Source of the DNA: Croceivirga sp009797885
Lineage (GTDB): Bacteria; Bacteroidota; Bacteroidia; Flavobacteriales; Flavobacteriaceae
Direction of reading: 5' to 3'
DNA length: 64,000 nucleotides
NCBI GenBank assembly: GCA_045866215.1
Contig: AP035880.1
Location: 2,666,001-2,730,000 of the forward strand
The notes under the pieces were generated by a model. That model did not search any database, had not been told where the DNA came from, and saw only the letters and a list, made by a program, of their open reading frames with translations. Made by a program: the position numbers and the translations under genes. The first letter of the stretch is position 1. Each line of letters starts with the position of its first letter. Of the stretch, positions 17,045 to 25,913 are shown piece after piece.

Positions 17045-18058
17045 ATGAAGACAATAAAGCGCTTATTGATGTTTGCCATTTCAGGCATACCCTTGTCGGC
17101 TTGTTATTGGCCGGAAACCCCGCAGGAAACCACCAAGGAAGAACAGATCAAGGTAAAGGCAATCACCTTAAAAAAGGAGCCTTACAATGAAACCAAGGTC
17201 TATCATGGGGAACTGCAATTTTCCAAATCGGCAAGTTTTGTCGCACAGCAGTCGGGAATAGTAACCAGGTTAAATGCCAGACCCGGTCAAAAAGTACGAC
17301 GCGGCGAGGTCATCGCGGCATACCCTCCATTAAACCACCAATTGCAGGTGGATCGGGCGAGGATTGAACAGGACAAGTTGGCCCAGGATTATACGCGGCA
17401 GCAAGAACTGTTTAAGGCCGGTGCCGTTTCAAAGGTATCCGTTGATACCTATAAAACCCAATTGGATGTTCTGGTCAAAACCACCCAGCAATTGCAGGAT
17501 ATGAACACCATTAGGGCACCTTTTTCAGGAATCATTACGCAGGTGCCGATCAAAATTGGCGAGGAAGTGGGCATGGGACAGGCCCTATTCAGCATGGCGG
17601 AAACAGTTGCCGTAGAAGTAAATTTTTATGTAACACCACAAGATATTGCCCATATGGCGATAGGGGCAAGAACCTATTTGAACCTCTCCCATAAAAAGAT
17701 CGAAGGGAAAATCACAAGGACGTCCATCCAGATGGATCCGAAACGAAAGGCATTTCTGGTTACCGCCTCATTTAAGAACGAAGGGGTATTGTTTGCAGGT
17801 ACCCACGTTGCGATTGCGTTGGAAACCGGAGCATCACTTTCCAGTATTTGGATTCCTGTAGAGTCATTAAAACAGCTTGGAAACAGGCATTATGTATTCG
17901 TCATTGAAGATGGCAAGGCCATTGAGACCGATGTGAAAATAGGGCAGCGAAATGAAACTTCGGTACAGATTATTGAGGGATTGGAAGTTGGACAGCATTT
18001 GATTACTGCTGGTTCAGAAAAAGTGGAAGGAAATAGTCCGGTGATAACCGTTCAGTAA
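17045..18058 (+). CDS. RND efflux periplasmic adaptor lipoprotein (MFP/HlyD-like)
   Basis: 337 aa. A lipobox LSAC (Cys20) anchors it to the membrane. It has the split lipoyl-type domain (FVAQQSGIVTRLNARPGQKVRRGEVIA near 66-90 and APFSGIITQVPIKIGEEV near 157-174), a short helical hairpin, then beta-barrel and membrane-proximal domains. It links the TolC-like channel to the inner-membrane pump encoded 11 bp downstream. Confidence 0.92.
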   Translation: MKTIKRLLMFAISGIPLSACYWPETPQETTKEEQIKVKAITLKKEPYNETKVYHGELQFSKSASFVAQQSGIVTRLNARPGQKVRRGEVIAAYPPLNHQLQVDRARIEQDKLAQDYTRQQELFKAGAVSKVSVDTYKTQLDVLVKTTQQLQDMNTIRAPFSGIITQVPIKIGEEVGMGQALFSMAETVAVEVNFYVTPQDIAHMAIGARTYLNLSHKKIEGKITRTSIQMDPKRKAFLVTASFKNEGVLFAGTHVAIALETGASLSSIWIPVESLKQLGNRHYVFVIEDGKAIETDVKIGQRNETSVQIIEGLEVGQHLITAGSEKVEGNSPVITVQ

Positions 18059-18069
18059 AAAGAATAGCT

Positions 18070-21000
18070 ATGAAAGTCACCAATTTCGCAGTATCCAGAC
18101 CGATTACCACTTCAATGGTCTTTTTGGCACTATTGCTCTTCGGTTTTATGTCTTATGTAAAACTGCCGGTAAACCTGATGCCCGAAGTCAATTTGCCTGC
18201 CATGGTCATCGTAACGGACTATCCTGGGGCCACCCCCGGGGAAGTGGAAACCGAGATTACCAATCTACTGGAAAAAGAAGTGGCCACCATCAACGGGTTA
18301 AAACTCATGCAGTCCTACTCGATGCCCAATATGTCCATGATCATCGTTCAATTTGAATTGGACAAAGACCAGGACAAGGCCATGGCCGAACTGCGCAACA
18401 AGATAGATTTGGTGGTTTCCTTTTTGCCCAAAGAGGCCAAATTGCCATTCGTTCGCAAACGATCTAAACCCCTATTGGCCCCTTTTAGTATGAACAGTGG
18501 TTCTGTGGTTGACCTGATCATTACCGGAAATGTGGATGCCAACAAACTTTACCAACTATCGAGACGGGAAATCAAGGATAAAATCTCGCGTATTGATGGG
18601 GTGACCAAAATTGAGTTCAATGGGGGAAAACTGCGTGAAATTCATGTCGAGGTCGATAAAAACAATCTTTATGGTTTGGGCATGGACATAACAGAAGTTG
18701 CCACACAATTAAAGGAAAACAATGTGGATATGTCCGGAGGTGACATTGTACGGGAAGACCGGGAATCCATCATAAAGACCGGGAGCAAATACAACTCCAT
18801 TGGATCCGTCAAAAACACCTACATCACCACTCCTTATGGGGAAAGGAAACTGACCGATTTTGCTGCGGTAAAGGACACCTTCCAACTCGCAAAAAATGAT
18901 GCCTTTTTTTATGATGGCATTGAAAAAAAAGAACTGAACAATATTGTGGGCATTGGCGTACAGAAGAGCAGTACGGCAAATGCGGTGGCCATAGCCAAGC
19001 AAGTAAAGGAACTGGTTCCCGAAATTCAAAAAAACCTGCCCGAAGGGGTTACGTTGAGCTTGCCATTTGATTCTTCGGAATATATTGAAAGCTCGGTGAA
19101 CGATGCCATGATAAATGTTATTCTGGGTATCCTCGTTACAGGGCTAATCTTGTTTCTGTTTGTAAATAACATCAAGGCCACGGTAATCGTAAGTATCTCC
19201 ATTCCCGTATCCCTGATCATCAATTTTTTGGCCATGAGGCTCTTTGATGGATCGCTCAATATGCTGTCATTGATGAGCTTTGCGGTGGCCATTGGGGCCT
19301 TGGTTTCCAACTCCATTGTGGTCTTGGAGAACATTCTTCGCCTTAAAAAGGAGGGCTTGCCCATAAAGGAGGCCTGCGTTACCGGTACCCAAGAAGTATT
19401 TACGGCGGTCTTGGCATCCACGGGAACCAACCTGGTGGTATTTTTGCCCATTGCTTCCATGAATTCCATAGTTGGTGCATTCTTCAGGGAATACGCTTTG
19501 ACCATTTCATTTGCGACCATTTTTTCGCTTCTGGTCTCCATTACCCTGACCCCGATGCTCGCATCAATTTTATTGAAGAACGACCCAAAACCCTCCAGGT
19601 TTTCCAATTGGATCATCAAATCATTTGAAAGACTTCAAGAGGTGTACGAAAAATCATTACGAAGGTTGATGTCCAAAAAACGCAACCCTATCATCCTGTT
19701 TGCCGTAATGTTCTTCTTCTTTATCATGAGCATGGGATTACTGGGGGAAATCGGATTTGAATTCGAACCAGAATCGGACAACGGGGATTTGTTTGTGGAA
19801 CTTGAGATGCAACCGGGCACTTCCCTCGAAAGGAACAGGGAATTGACCAAACTGGTCGAACAAAAGATTGCTGCCTATCCCGAAGTAAAGGCGGTATTGA
19901 GTATGCTGGGCAGTAAAAACTCCTTTACCACGGGATCCAATTATACCAACATCTCATTAAAGCTCAACAAAAGTGTGGAACGCGAGCTGTCCAATGGCCA
20001 AATTGGCGAGAAAATATTGAATGACCTTAAGGGGATTCCAGAGATAAAACCTGTAGTGGCCACCGTGAATTCTGAGGAAAGTGGCGATCTGGGGTTTTCC
20101 TTAAAATCCAATGACGCCGTCCAATTGTCCAAGGCAAACGATCGGGTTATGGATTTTTTAAAGGATGTGGAAGGCCTGATTTCGTATGAATCGAGTTTGC
20201 GAAATGGCCCACCCTTGGTCCAGTTCAGGCCCGAGAAGCGTTTGTTGGCCGAACTGGGCATCTCGGTCAATGAACTGGCATTGGTCATTCGCAGTGCCAT
20301 TACAGGGATCAAGGCCACAGTAATGAGTGAAAACGATGTGGAGTACAACATCAACATTAAGGTACCCGTTTCACAGGCGAACTCAGTTGAAGCTATCAAG
20401 CAGCTCCCCGTCCATACGGCCACAGGAATGTTTACCGTTGGGCAGTTGGCCGAGGTGTTCTATGAAACCGCACCTGCCCAAATCCTCCATAAGGAAAAGT
20501 CAAAAACTGCCGAGTTCAGTGCTACCTTGGCTCCCGGTTATATATTGGGAGATGTTAGGGCAGCCATCGATTCCAAGTTTAATGAGATAAACCTGCCCTC
20601 CGGTGTGGATTTCCAATGGAGCGGTAATGTGGAGGAATTGGACAATACGGTCGCCGATATGACAATCACCTTTGTATTGGCACTGGTATTGATGTACATG
20701 TTGTTGGCCTCGCTAATGGAAAGCCTATGGCAGCCCCTGGTCATTTTTACCACGGTTCCCATGGCCTTGATAGGGGTTTTTGTAATCATGTATTTAGCTG
20801 GCACCACTATGAATATCATGTCCTTGATGGCCATCATTACCCTACTGGGTTTGGTGGTCAATGACGATATTTTGATCCATGACTATACCGAACAATTGAT
20901 GCACAAAAAGAAAATGGATATATATAATGCGACCCTTCTTTCGGGCAAGACCAAAATGAAGGCGGTTATCATGACCACGGTTGCCATCATAGTTGGGATG

Positions 21001-21180
21001 CTGCCCAACGCCATTGGTCTGGGGGATGCAGGGGCGGAATACAGAATACCCATGGCCATCGTCACCATTGGCGGGATGATCACCTCCACCGTGTTGACCC
21101 TATATTTGATTCCCTCCCTGTTTTATGTCATTAGAAGCAGTGGGCGTAAAGGACCGTTACATGAAACCATCAAAAATTGA
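18070..21180 (+). CDS. RND efflux pump, inner-membrane transporter (AcrB/HAE1-like)
   Basis: 1036 aa, the usual length, with twelve predicted membrane helices and two large periplasmic loops (about 38-335 and 565-860). Strong AcrB-type landmarks are PEVNLPAMVIVTDYPGA and TLTPMLASILL. In helix 4, where AcrB has the proton-relay pair Asp407-Asp408, this protein reads LVSNSIVVLEN with Ser413-Asn414. In helix 10, where AcrB has Lys940-Asn941, it reads VVNDDILIHD with Asp932-Asp933. The relay may therefore be moved between helices. Substrates are unknown. Confidence 0.93.
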   Translation: MKVTNFAVSRPITTSMVFLALLLFGFMSYVKLPVNLMPEVNLPAMVIVTDYPGATPGEVETEITNLLEKEVATINGLKLMQSYSMPNMSMIIVQFELDKDQDKAMAELRNKIDLVVSFLPKEAKLPFVRKRSKPLLAPFSMNSGSVVDLIITGNVDANKLYQLSRREIKDKISRIDGVTKIEFNGGKLREIHVEVDKNNLYGLGMDITEVATQLKENNVDMSGGDIVREDRESIIKTGSKYNSIGSVKNTYITTPYGERKLTDFAAVKDTFQLAKNDAFFYDGIEKKELNNIVGIGVQKSSTANAVAIAKQVKELVPEIQKNLPEGVTLSLPFDSSEYIESSVNDAMINVILGILVTGLILFLFVNNIKATVIVSISIPVSLIINFLAMRLFDGSLNMLSLMSFAVAIGALVSNSIVVLENILRLKKEGLPIKEACVTGTQEVFTAVLASTGTNLVVFLPIASMNSIVGAFFREYALTISFATIFSLLVSITLTPMLASILLKNDPKPSRFSNWIIKSFERLQEVYEKSLRRLMSKKRNPIILFAVMFFFFIMSMGLLGEIGFEFEPESDNGDLFVELEMQPGTSLERNRELTKLVEQKIAAYPEVKAVLSMLGSKNSFTTGSNYTNISLKLNKSVERELSNGQIGEKILNDLKGIPEIKPVVATVNSEESGDLGFSLKSNDAVQLSKANDRVMDFLKDVEGLISYESSLRNGPPLVQFRPEKRLLAELGISVNELALVIRSAITGIKATVMSENDVEYNINIKVPVSQANSVEAIKQLPVHTATGMFTVGQLAEVFYETAPAQILHKEKSKTAEFSATLAPGYILGDVRAAIDSKFNEINLPSGVDFQWSGNVEELDNTVADMTITFVLALVLMYMLLASLMESLWQPLVIFTTVPMALIGVFVIMYLAGTTMNIMSLMAIITLLGLVVNDDILIHDYTEQLMHKKKMDIYNATLLSGKTKMKAVIMTTVAIIVGMLPNAIGLGDAGAEYRIPMAIVTIGGMITSTVLTLYLIPSLFYVIRSSGRKGPLHETIKN

Positions 21181-21403
21181 CATTGTAAAGTTTTCCGTTG
21201 TTATGATCGTTTTTTTGATGGGAATGATTATCATGCTGTTACATAAAATAGAGAATACATGGATTTGGATTGGGTACATCAGTGTTTGGTGGTGGGCAGA
21301 AGTGAGGATCGCCAAGAATCTTGATATCAGACTTTGGGTCTGGGTGCTCCTGTTGGCACTTATTCTTACGATAAATGCCCTGGTAATTCTGTACTTTGTT
21401 TAA
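21161..21403 (+). CDS. Small membrane protein encoded at the end of the RND operon
   Basis: 80 aa from the ATG at 21161, which overlaps the last 20 bases of the pump gene; an in-frame ATG at 21125 would lie deeper in the pump gene and is less likely. Three hydrophobic stretches (about 10-27, 33-47 and 57-78) make it almost wholly membrane-embedded, with aromatic WIWIGYISVWWW in the middle. The overlap implies translation with the pump. It may be an accessory subunit, as small peptides are for other RND pumps, but I recognise no family. Confidence 0.65.
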   Translation: MKPSKIDIVKFSVVMIVFLMGMIIMLLHKIENTWIWIGYISVWWWAEVRIAKNLDIRLWVWVLLLALILTINALVILYFV

Positions 21404-21426
21404 CTTAACAATGGATGTACATAATT

Positions 21427-21458
21427 CAGGAAGACGATTCAAACGTCCTCTGTTTTTT
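21427..21458 (+). terminator. Terminator of the RND operon
   Basis: CAGGAAGACG and CGTCCTCTG form an imperfect stem (one bulged G and one A-C mismatch) around a short loop, followed by six Ts at 21453-21458. It lies 24 bases past the stop codon of the last gene of the operon. Confidence 0.55.
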
Positions 21459-21571
21459 AATTCTTTTTCAGACTTTTTTAACCTGTAAATCAATGTATAA
21501 AGTAACATACATGCCATAACGACCAAAGGCAGCACTTCAGTTTTTATGGGCTTAAATGCTACATTTGCCCT

Positions 21572-22684
21572 ATGGATATCCTAAACATAACACCCTTATT
21601 GAGCCTCGCCGTAGGGGTGTTACTGTTGGTATTTGTTTTGTTTCGAAAGTCCGGCCTGGGGCGGGATAAAAGGCTTCGCTATATTTTGGCGATGCTTGTG
21701 TTTTATTTTGCTTTCGTATCATTTGATTACTACACCACGTTGAGCGAAAGCGGGAGCAATTGGTATTTTGGAATATCCTATTTGTTCCATCATTTGGTAG
21801 GGTTTGTCTTCTATTACTTTATTGCCTTATTGATAAAAATACCGGTAGCTTTTAGAAAATGGCTGTTTATTGTTATCGGCCTTACCCTGTTGCGGTGGTT
21901 TTTCTTTTACCCACTTTTTGAGCATGAAAATATAGATACGTTCTTTGCATCACTACAAACCTCAGGGTATGATGAGTGGTTGTTCGTGGAATACCTGTTG
22001 GTCACCTTACTCAATATTTTCTTCTTCTTCCTGGCATTTTACAGGTTTAGGAAGGCCCCCACGGCATTGGTCCTTACCAAGGAGGAAATGCTCAAGTACA
22101 GATGGGCCAAATTGATATTGATCGCACTTGTCATTTTACAACTCGGAATGTTCATCAACCTTTCCGTAAACGGTTATACCTTGGATACCTATCAAATCTC
22201 CATGAAGTTTGAATCGTTGTTGATTGCTATTTTCTTTTTCATTTTTGCCTATTCCATCATGCATTTTCCCATATTTGCCTTTTCGGGGGATTTTGAGGAT
22301 TTACCGGAAGAAACCCAAAAGAAATATGCAAAGTCCTCCTTGAAGGATTCGTCCGAACTCTTTGATCAAATAAGCAGCTTGGTCAGGGAAGAACAATTGT
22401 ATCTGGATTTCGACTTAAAATTGAATACGCTATCTGAAAAGTTGGGAAGCTCCATTCACCATGTTTCACAGGCCATCAATCAAAATTCAGGCATGAGCTT
22501 TCCCGATTTCATTAATGGTTTTCGAATTGAGGAAGCCAAAAAACGACTGCTCATGCCAAAACCGGACACTATTTTTGCCATATCGCTGGATGTGGGGTTC
22601 AATAGTAAAGCGGCATTTTATACGGCCTTTAAAAAAGTGACCTCCCTAACCCCTACAGAATTCAAAAAGGCCTCCAAAAAGTAG
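21572..22684 (+). CDS. Membrane-bound AraC family regulator
   Basis: 370 aa. Residues 1-240 hold six or seven membrane helices (from LSLAVGVLLLVFVLF onward). After a linker rich in charged residues, the C-terminal 100 residues form an AraC-type DNA-binding domain (LNTLSEKLGSSIHHVSQAIN and FAISLDVGFNSKAAFYTAFKK). This architecture, common in Bacteroidota, couples a membrane sensor directly to DNA binding. A TACATTTG element at 21560-21567 sits four bases before the ATG, so the mRNA may be leaderless. Its target is unknown; the flanking RND operon and the exported protein at 22822 are candidates. Confidence 0.88.
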   Translation: MDILNITPLLSLAVGVLLLVFVLFRKSGLGRDKRLRYILAMLVFYFAFVSFDYYTTLSESGSNWYFGISYLFHHLVGFVFYYFIALLIKIPVAFRKWLFIVIGLTLLRWFFFYPLFEHENIDTFFASLQTSGYDEWLFVEYLLVTLLNIFFFFLAFYRFRKAPTALVLTKEEMLKYRWAKLILIALVILQLGMFINLSVNGYTLDTYQISMKFESLLIAIFFFIFAYSIMHFPIFAFSGDFEDLPEETQKKYAKSSLKDSSELFDQISSLVREEQLYLDFDLKLNTLSEKLGSSIHHVSQAINQNSGMSFPDFINGFRIEEAKKRLLMPKPDTIFAISLDVGFNSKAAFYTAFKKVTSLTPTEFKKASKK

Positions 22685-22787
22685 CTCCAATACAAATCCC
22701 ATGGACGCCCAAATTGCCTTGCCCATGGTTCAGGACATTTTTATGTTCAGTATTATAGGGAGCGCCATTCCTGTATATCGCCGGGGC

Positions 22788-22795
22788 TACTTTTG
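22788..22795 (+). promoter_or_regulatory. -7 promoter element upstream of the 22822 gene
   Basis: TACTTTTG matches TAnnTTTG and lies 26 bases before the ATG at 22822. No clear -33 partner. Confidence 0.35.
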
Positions 22796-22821
22796 ACCAC
22801 AATTCACTAAAAGATAGTTGT

Positions 22822-23223
22822 ATGCAAGCGTTAAAAATAGTTACTGCCTTGGCGGCGGTATTCCTGTCAATCACAAATTTGACTGCCCAAAACAATCCAT
22901 TGTCCGGGAAATGGGAAGCGGAGTATGAAGAGAACAACGAGAAATCGTATGTAACGTATGAATTTAGAAATGAAAATGGGAGACCCATTTGTTATACCAC
23001 TTACATTAAAGACGATAAAGGTCGTGGTGCGGCACATGAATCATTGGCGATAAAGGACATCACATTTGAAGGGGGCAAAGGCACAGGAAAGTTCATTTTT
23101 GCCCATGAAGGGAAAAACTATGAAGTAAGGGCCCACCTTACGTTAAGGGATAGCAATACCCTGGTCATAAGTTATTCGGCATGGGGCTATTCCGATAGCG
23201 AAACCTGGAAACGGTTAAAATGA
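22822..23223 (+). CDS. Exported protein of unknown function
   Basis: 133 aa with a signal peptide (cleavage after about residue 23, at LTAQ). The mature part is short, mostly beta-strand by appearance, and begins NPLSGKWEAEYEEN, which recalls the lipocalin-like 'GKW' opening of small exported Bacteroidota proteins. No enzyme motif is visible. The ABC membrane gene follows after six bases, so the two are probably cotranscribed. Confidence 0.75.
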   Translation: MQALKIVTALAAVFLSITNLTAQNNPLSGKWEAEYEENNEKSYVTYEFRNENGRPICYTTYIKDDKGRGAAHESLAIKDITFEGGKGTGKFIFAHEGKNYEVRAHLTLRDSNTLVISYSAWGYSDSETWKRLK

Positions 23224-23229
23224 CGTCCC

Positions 23230-24135
23230 ATGCTAAACGGACGGCATATGGTTGACAAGGAAAGGATTTGGAAAGGGATCAGAAAACGACTCGATTCTGA
23301 AAGCGTGACGATACGGTCCGTGCTCCTGGAGTTTAAGTGGAAGCTTATCTTCATATTCTTCCTGATCTTGGTCGAATCCGCTATCGAGCTGCTGATTCCT
23401 TTGTTTATTGGTTTTGCGATAGACAATGCGCTAGGGGGGAACTATGGGCATGCCATTCAGCTTGGTGCATTGGGCACCCTAATCATTCTGATTGGTGGGG
23501 GACGCAGATTTTTCGATTCAAGAATTTATGCCAGGATATATCGCAGGCTGGGCAGTGCCATGCTTTTGGGAATTGAGGAAAACCGATCTTCCGTCAAAAC
23601 AGCACGATTGGGAATGATCAATGAGATTGTCGAGTTTTTGGAGAATTCCTTTCCCGTTTTGATATCCACCATTGTGGGAATGGTTGGAGTGGTCATCATT
23701 ATTGCGAGCCTGAATCCCAACGTATTTCTTGTAGGCCTTGGCGCCACATTTTTGGTTTTTCTTATTTATTTTTTGACCAGAAAAAGGACTACCTATTTCA
23801 ATAGCGCTTATAACAATGAGTTTGAAAAACAGGTAGATGTTATATCGACAAACAACGGCACGCTATTGGCCTCCCATTTAAAAAATATGATGAAATGGAA
23901 TATTAAACTATCGGATTTGGAGGTGTTTAATTTTTCAATGTCATGGATGGTCCTGATGGCATTTTTGGTGCTCTCCATAGTTTTCTCGGTAAGCGCGGGA
24001 GAAATCGCATATGGGGCCTTGTTTTCCCTGATCATCTATGTTTTTCAGTATATGGAATGTGTAATGGCCTTACCGGCGTTTTACCAAAATTGGTTGCGGT
24101 TAAAAGAAATAAAGGAGCGATTGGAAAAGCTATAG
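23230..24135 (+). CDS. Orphan ABC-transporter-like six-helix membrane domain protein
   Basis: 301 aa with six predicted membrane helices in the spacing of a type I ABC exporter (first helix about 38-58 with ESAIELLIPLFIGFAIDNAL, last about 250-275). It matches the ABC_membrane_3 type. There is no Walker A, signature or Walker B motif in this protein and no ATPase gene next to it, so it either pairs with an ATPase encoded elsewhere or is not a transporter. A second in-frame ATG lies at 23248. Follows the exported protein gene by six bases. Confidence 0.8.
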   Translation: MLNGRHMVDKERIWKGIRKRLDSESVTIRSVLLEFKWKLIFIFFLILVESAIELLIPLFIGFAIDNALGGNYGHAIQLGALGTLIILIGGGRRFFDSRIYARIYRRLGSAMLLGIEENRSSVKTARLGMINEIVEFLENSFPVLISTIVGMVGVVIIIASLNPNVFLVGLGATFLVFLIYFLTRKRTTYFNSAYNNEFEKQVDVISTNNGTLLASHLKNMMKWNIKLSDLEVFNFSMSWMVLMAFLVLSIVFSVSAGEIAYGALFSLIIYVFQYMECVMALPAFYQNWLRLKEIKERLEKL

Positions 24136-24234
24136 GGATATTTGAGTTTTAGGATAGGTTTGGAAGTGAAGACAGCACTAAAACGAACAAAAATCAAGGG
24201 AACCAATTGGTGTTGGTGGATTTTGATTTTGGCA

Positions 24235-25218
24235 TTATTTCTTGTCCAGCTTTTGGCTTATATGTGCGTTTTCATCCCAGATGACGATTTTTCCCTCACT
24301 GCTTGAGGTTACCACAAATTTGCCGTCCGGACTCCAATCCACACCCCATAAATAATCCTTCGTTGATTTTGACTCCGCCAGTAGTTTACCTTCTTTGGAC
24401 CAGATTCTAAGAGCGTCACTTGCGCTGGCCAATTTTTCTCCATCAGGACTCCACCTTATATTTCTATACTCCCCAATGCTTCCTGTGATTTCATTGCGCT
24501 TTACACCCTCCATGTTCCAAAACTGAAGTAATTTGTTCGTTGCATTTTTTAAGTCGCCATAATCGCCAACCACAAAAAAATCCCCGGATTCATGCCATTC
24601 CACGCATAACAAAAAAGTTTCTTCAGTTCTGGGTTCAAAGGTTTTAATGGTATCGCCCTTTTGGGTATAGATTCCTATCTGCGCGCCTACGGTTACCATG
24701 ATGTCTTTGGATGGATGCCAATCCAGATCGGCAACCCCTTTTGGGTCTGCCAAAAACCTACTTACCAGAACACCATCAACGGTATAAACCGATACCGCAT
24801 CTTCAAGCTCGGAAACGGCCAGAAGGTCCCCCGAATGATTCCAGTCCAAGGCCCGAAAACTTGATTTCAAGCCCTGTAGATCCGTCCATGTTTCTTTGTC
24901 AAGGTCAAGAATCCTTGCTTTTATGGTCGTGCTCTGTGTTACAATGGCCAAAATGTTTTTAAAGGGGTGCCATTTTAACCTACTTAACTGCACATTTTGG
25001 ACGGGATAGGTTTTAATCAATTCCAACGTACTTGCATCAAATAGTTGTAGCTCATCCTGATCACCACCGGCTGCAATATATTTTCCGTTGGGACTCCAAG
25101 CCACTGTCCAAACCGTTTTTTTGTCCTGCTGAGGTTGACAGGACAAATGGAAAGCCATTAAAAGCGTAAGCGCAATTACAATCCGCCTTTTGTTTACAAA
25201 TTGATAGCTGATTTTCAT
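24235..25218 (-). CDS. WD40 beta-propeller lipoprotein
   Basis: 327 aa. The signal peptide ends in lipobox HLSC (Cys27), followed by a short linker and about seven WD40-like blades, recognisable by repeated WSPNGKYIA, WHPFKNILA, WNHSGDLLA, WHPSKDIMV, WHESGDFFV, WSPDGEKLA and WSPDGKFVV. It is expected on the periplasmic or outer face as a protein-protein scaffold. Five bases separate its start from the stop of the yceI gene upstream, so both form an operon divergent from a transmembrane regulator. Confidence 0.88.
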   Translation of the reverse strand: MKISYQFVNKRRIVIALTLLMAFHLSCQPQQDKKTVWTVAWSPNGKYIAAGGDQDELQLFDASTLELIKTYPVQNVQLSRLKWHPFKNILAIVTQSTTIKARILDLDKETWTDLQGLKSSFRALDWNHSGDLLAVSELEDAVSVYTVDGVLVSRFLADPKGVADLDWHPSKDIMVTVGAQIGIYTQKGDTIKTFEPRTEETFLLCVEWHESGDFFVVGDYGDLKNATNKLLQFWNMEGVKRNEITGSIGEYRNIRWSPDGEKLASASDALRIWSKEGKLLAESKSTKDYLWGVDWSPDGKFVVTSSSEGKIVIWDENAHISQKLDKK

Positions 25219-25223
25219 AGAAC

Positions 25224-25799
25224 TTATTTGGTATAAACAATGACCTCGAACGCAATGGCGTCGGAAATGATGTCGTCCTTAAGGCTGTTCAGTAAACTTT
25301 TGGATTCATAGGTAATGGCCCATCGGGTCCTGTCAATAATGAATTTTGATTTTAGGACCAGTTTATCGTTTAAATTTTCCAAGGTAGCCCCAAATGCAAT
25401 GGGTTGGGTAGTGTTCTTAATGGTAAGATTGGCTTCGATCTCTACGTTTGTGTGGTCATTGTATCGTACGCTAAGGATTTCCAATTTGGAAGTAGGGTAT
25501 TTTTCAACGTCGAAGAAATCCTCATTTTTTAGATGCCATACCAGCATTTCATTGTACTTGCCATCGGTATTTATGATAGAGGTCATGTCCATCTCAAATT
25601 TCCCGCCGAATATGGAACCCCTTCTTTTGAGGAATACCCCATTTCTAAATTTGACGGTACCAAAGTGTTTGTTAAACTTAAACAAGTTGGAACCTGTCCA
25701 TTTGACCAGGCTTTTGCTGGTATCTATGCTAATTTCGTTCTGGCCGCTCACCATGGAGGTGGCACAAAGTAGGGCAAGCAATACGACACTTTTCTTCAT
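25224..25799 (-). CDS. YceI family periplasmic lipid-binding-like protein
   Basis: 191 aa from the ATG at 25799, which gives a proper signal peptide (MKKSVVLLALLCATSM, cleavage after VSGQ). The YceI barrel is seen from IDTSKSLVKWTGSNLF through a central MTSIINTDGKYNEMLVWHLKNE-type segment to DRTRWAITYESK. YceI proteins bind isoprenoid-like lipids in the periplasm. First gene of the operon with the WD40 lipoprotein; the divergent gene at 25914 is the likely regulator. Confidence 0.88.
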   Translation of the reverse strand: MKKSVVLLALLCATSMVSGQNEISIDTSKSLVKWTGSNLFKFNKHFGTVKFRNGVFLKRRGSIFGGKFEMDMTSIINTDGKYNEMLVWHLKNEDFFDVEKYPTSKLEILSVRYNDHTNVEIEANLTIKNTTQPIAFGATLENLNDKLVLKSKFIIDRTRWAITYESKSLLNSLKDDIISDAIAFEVIVYTK

Positions 25800-25913
25800 A
25801 AAGGATAATTTTTGTAAAACTATCGCTGGACGCATCAGGCCATGTCAAAAAAATGCAAAACAAGTGTAAAAAGTTGTAACTTTTTGCTTACTTGACTTTT
25901 GAACAATAGCCAC

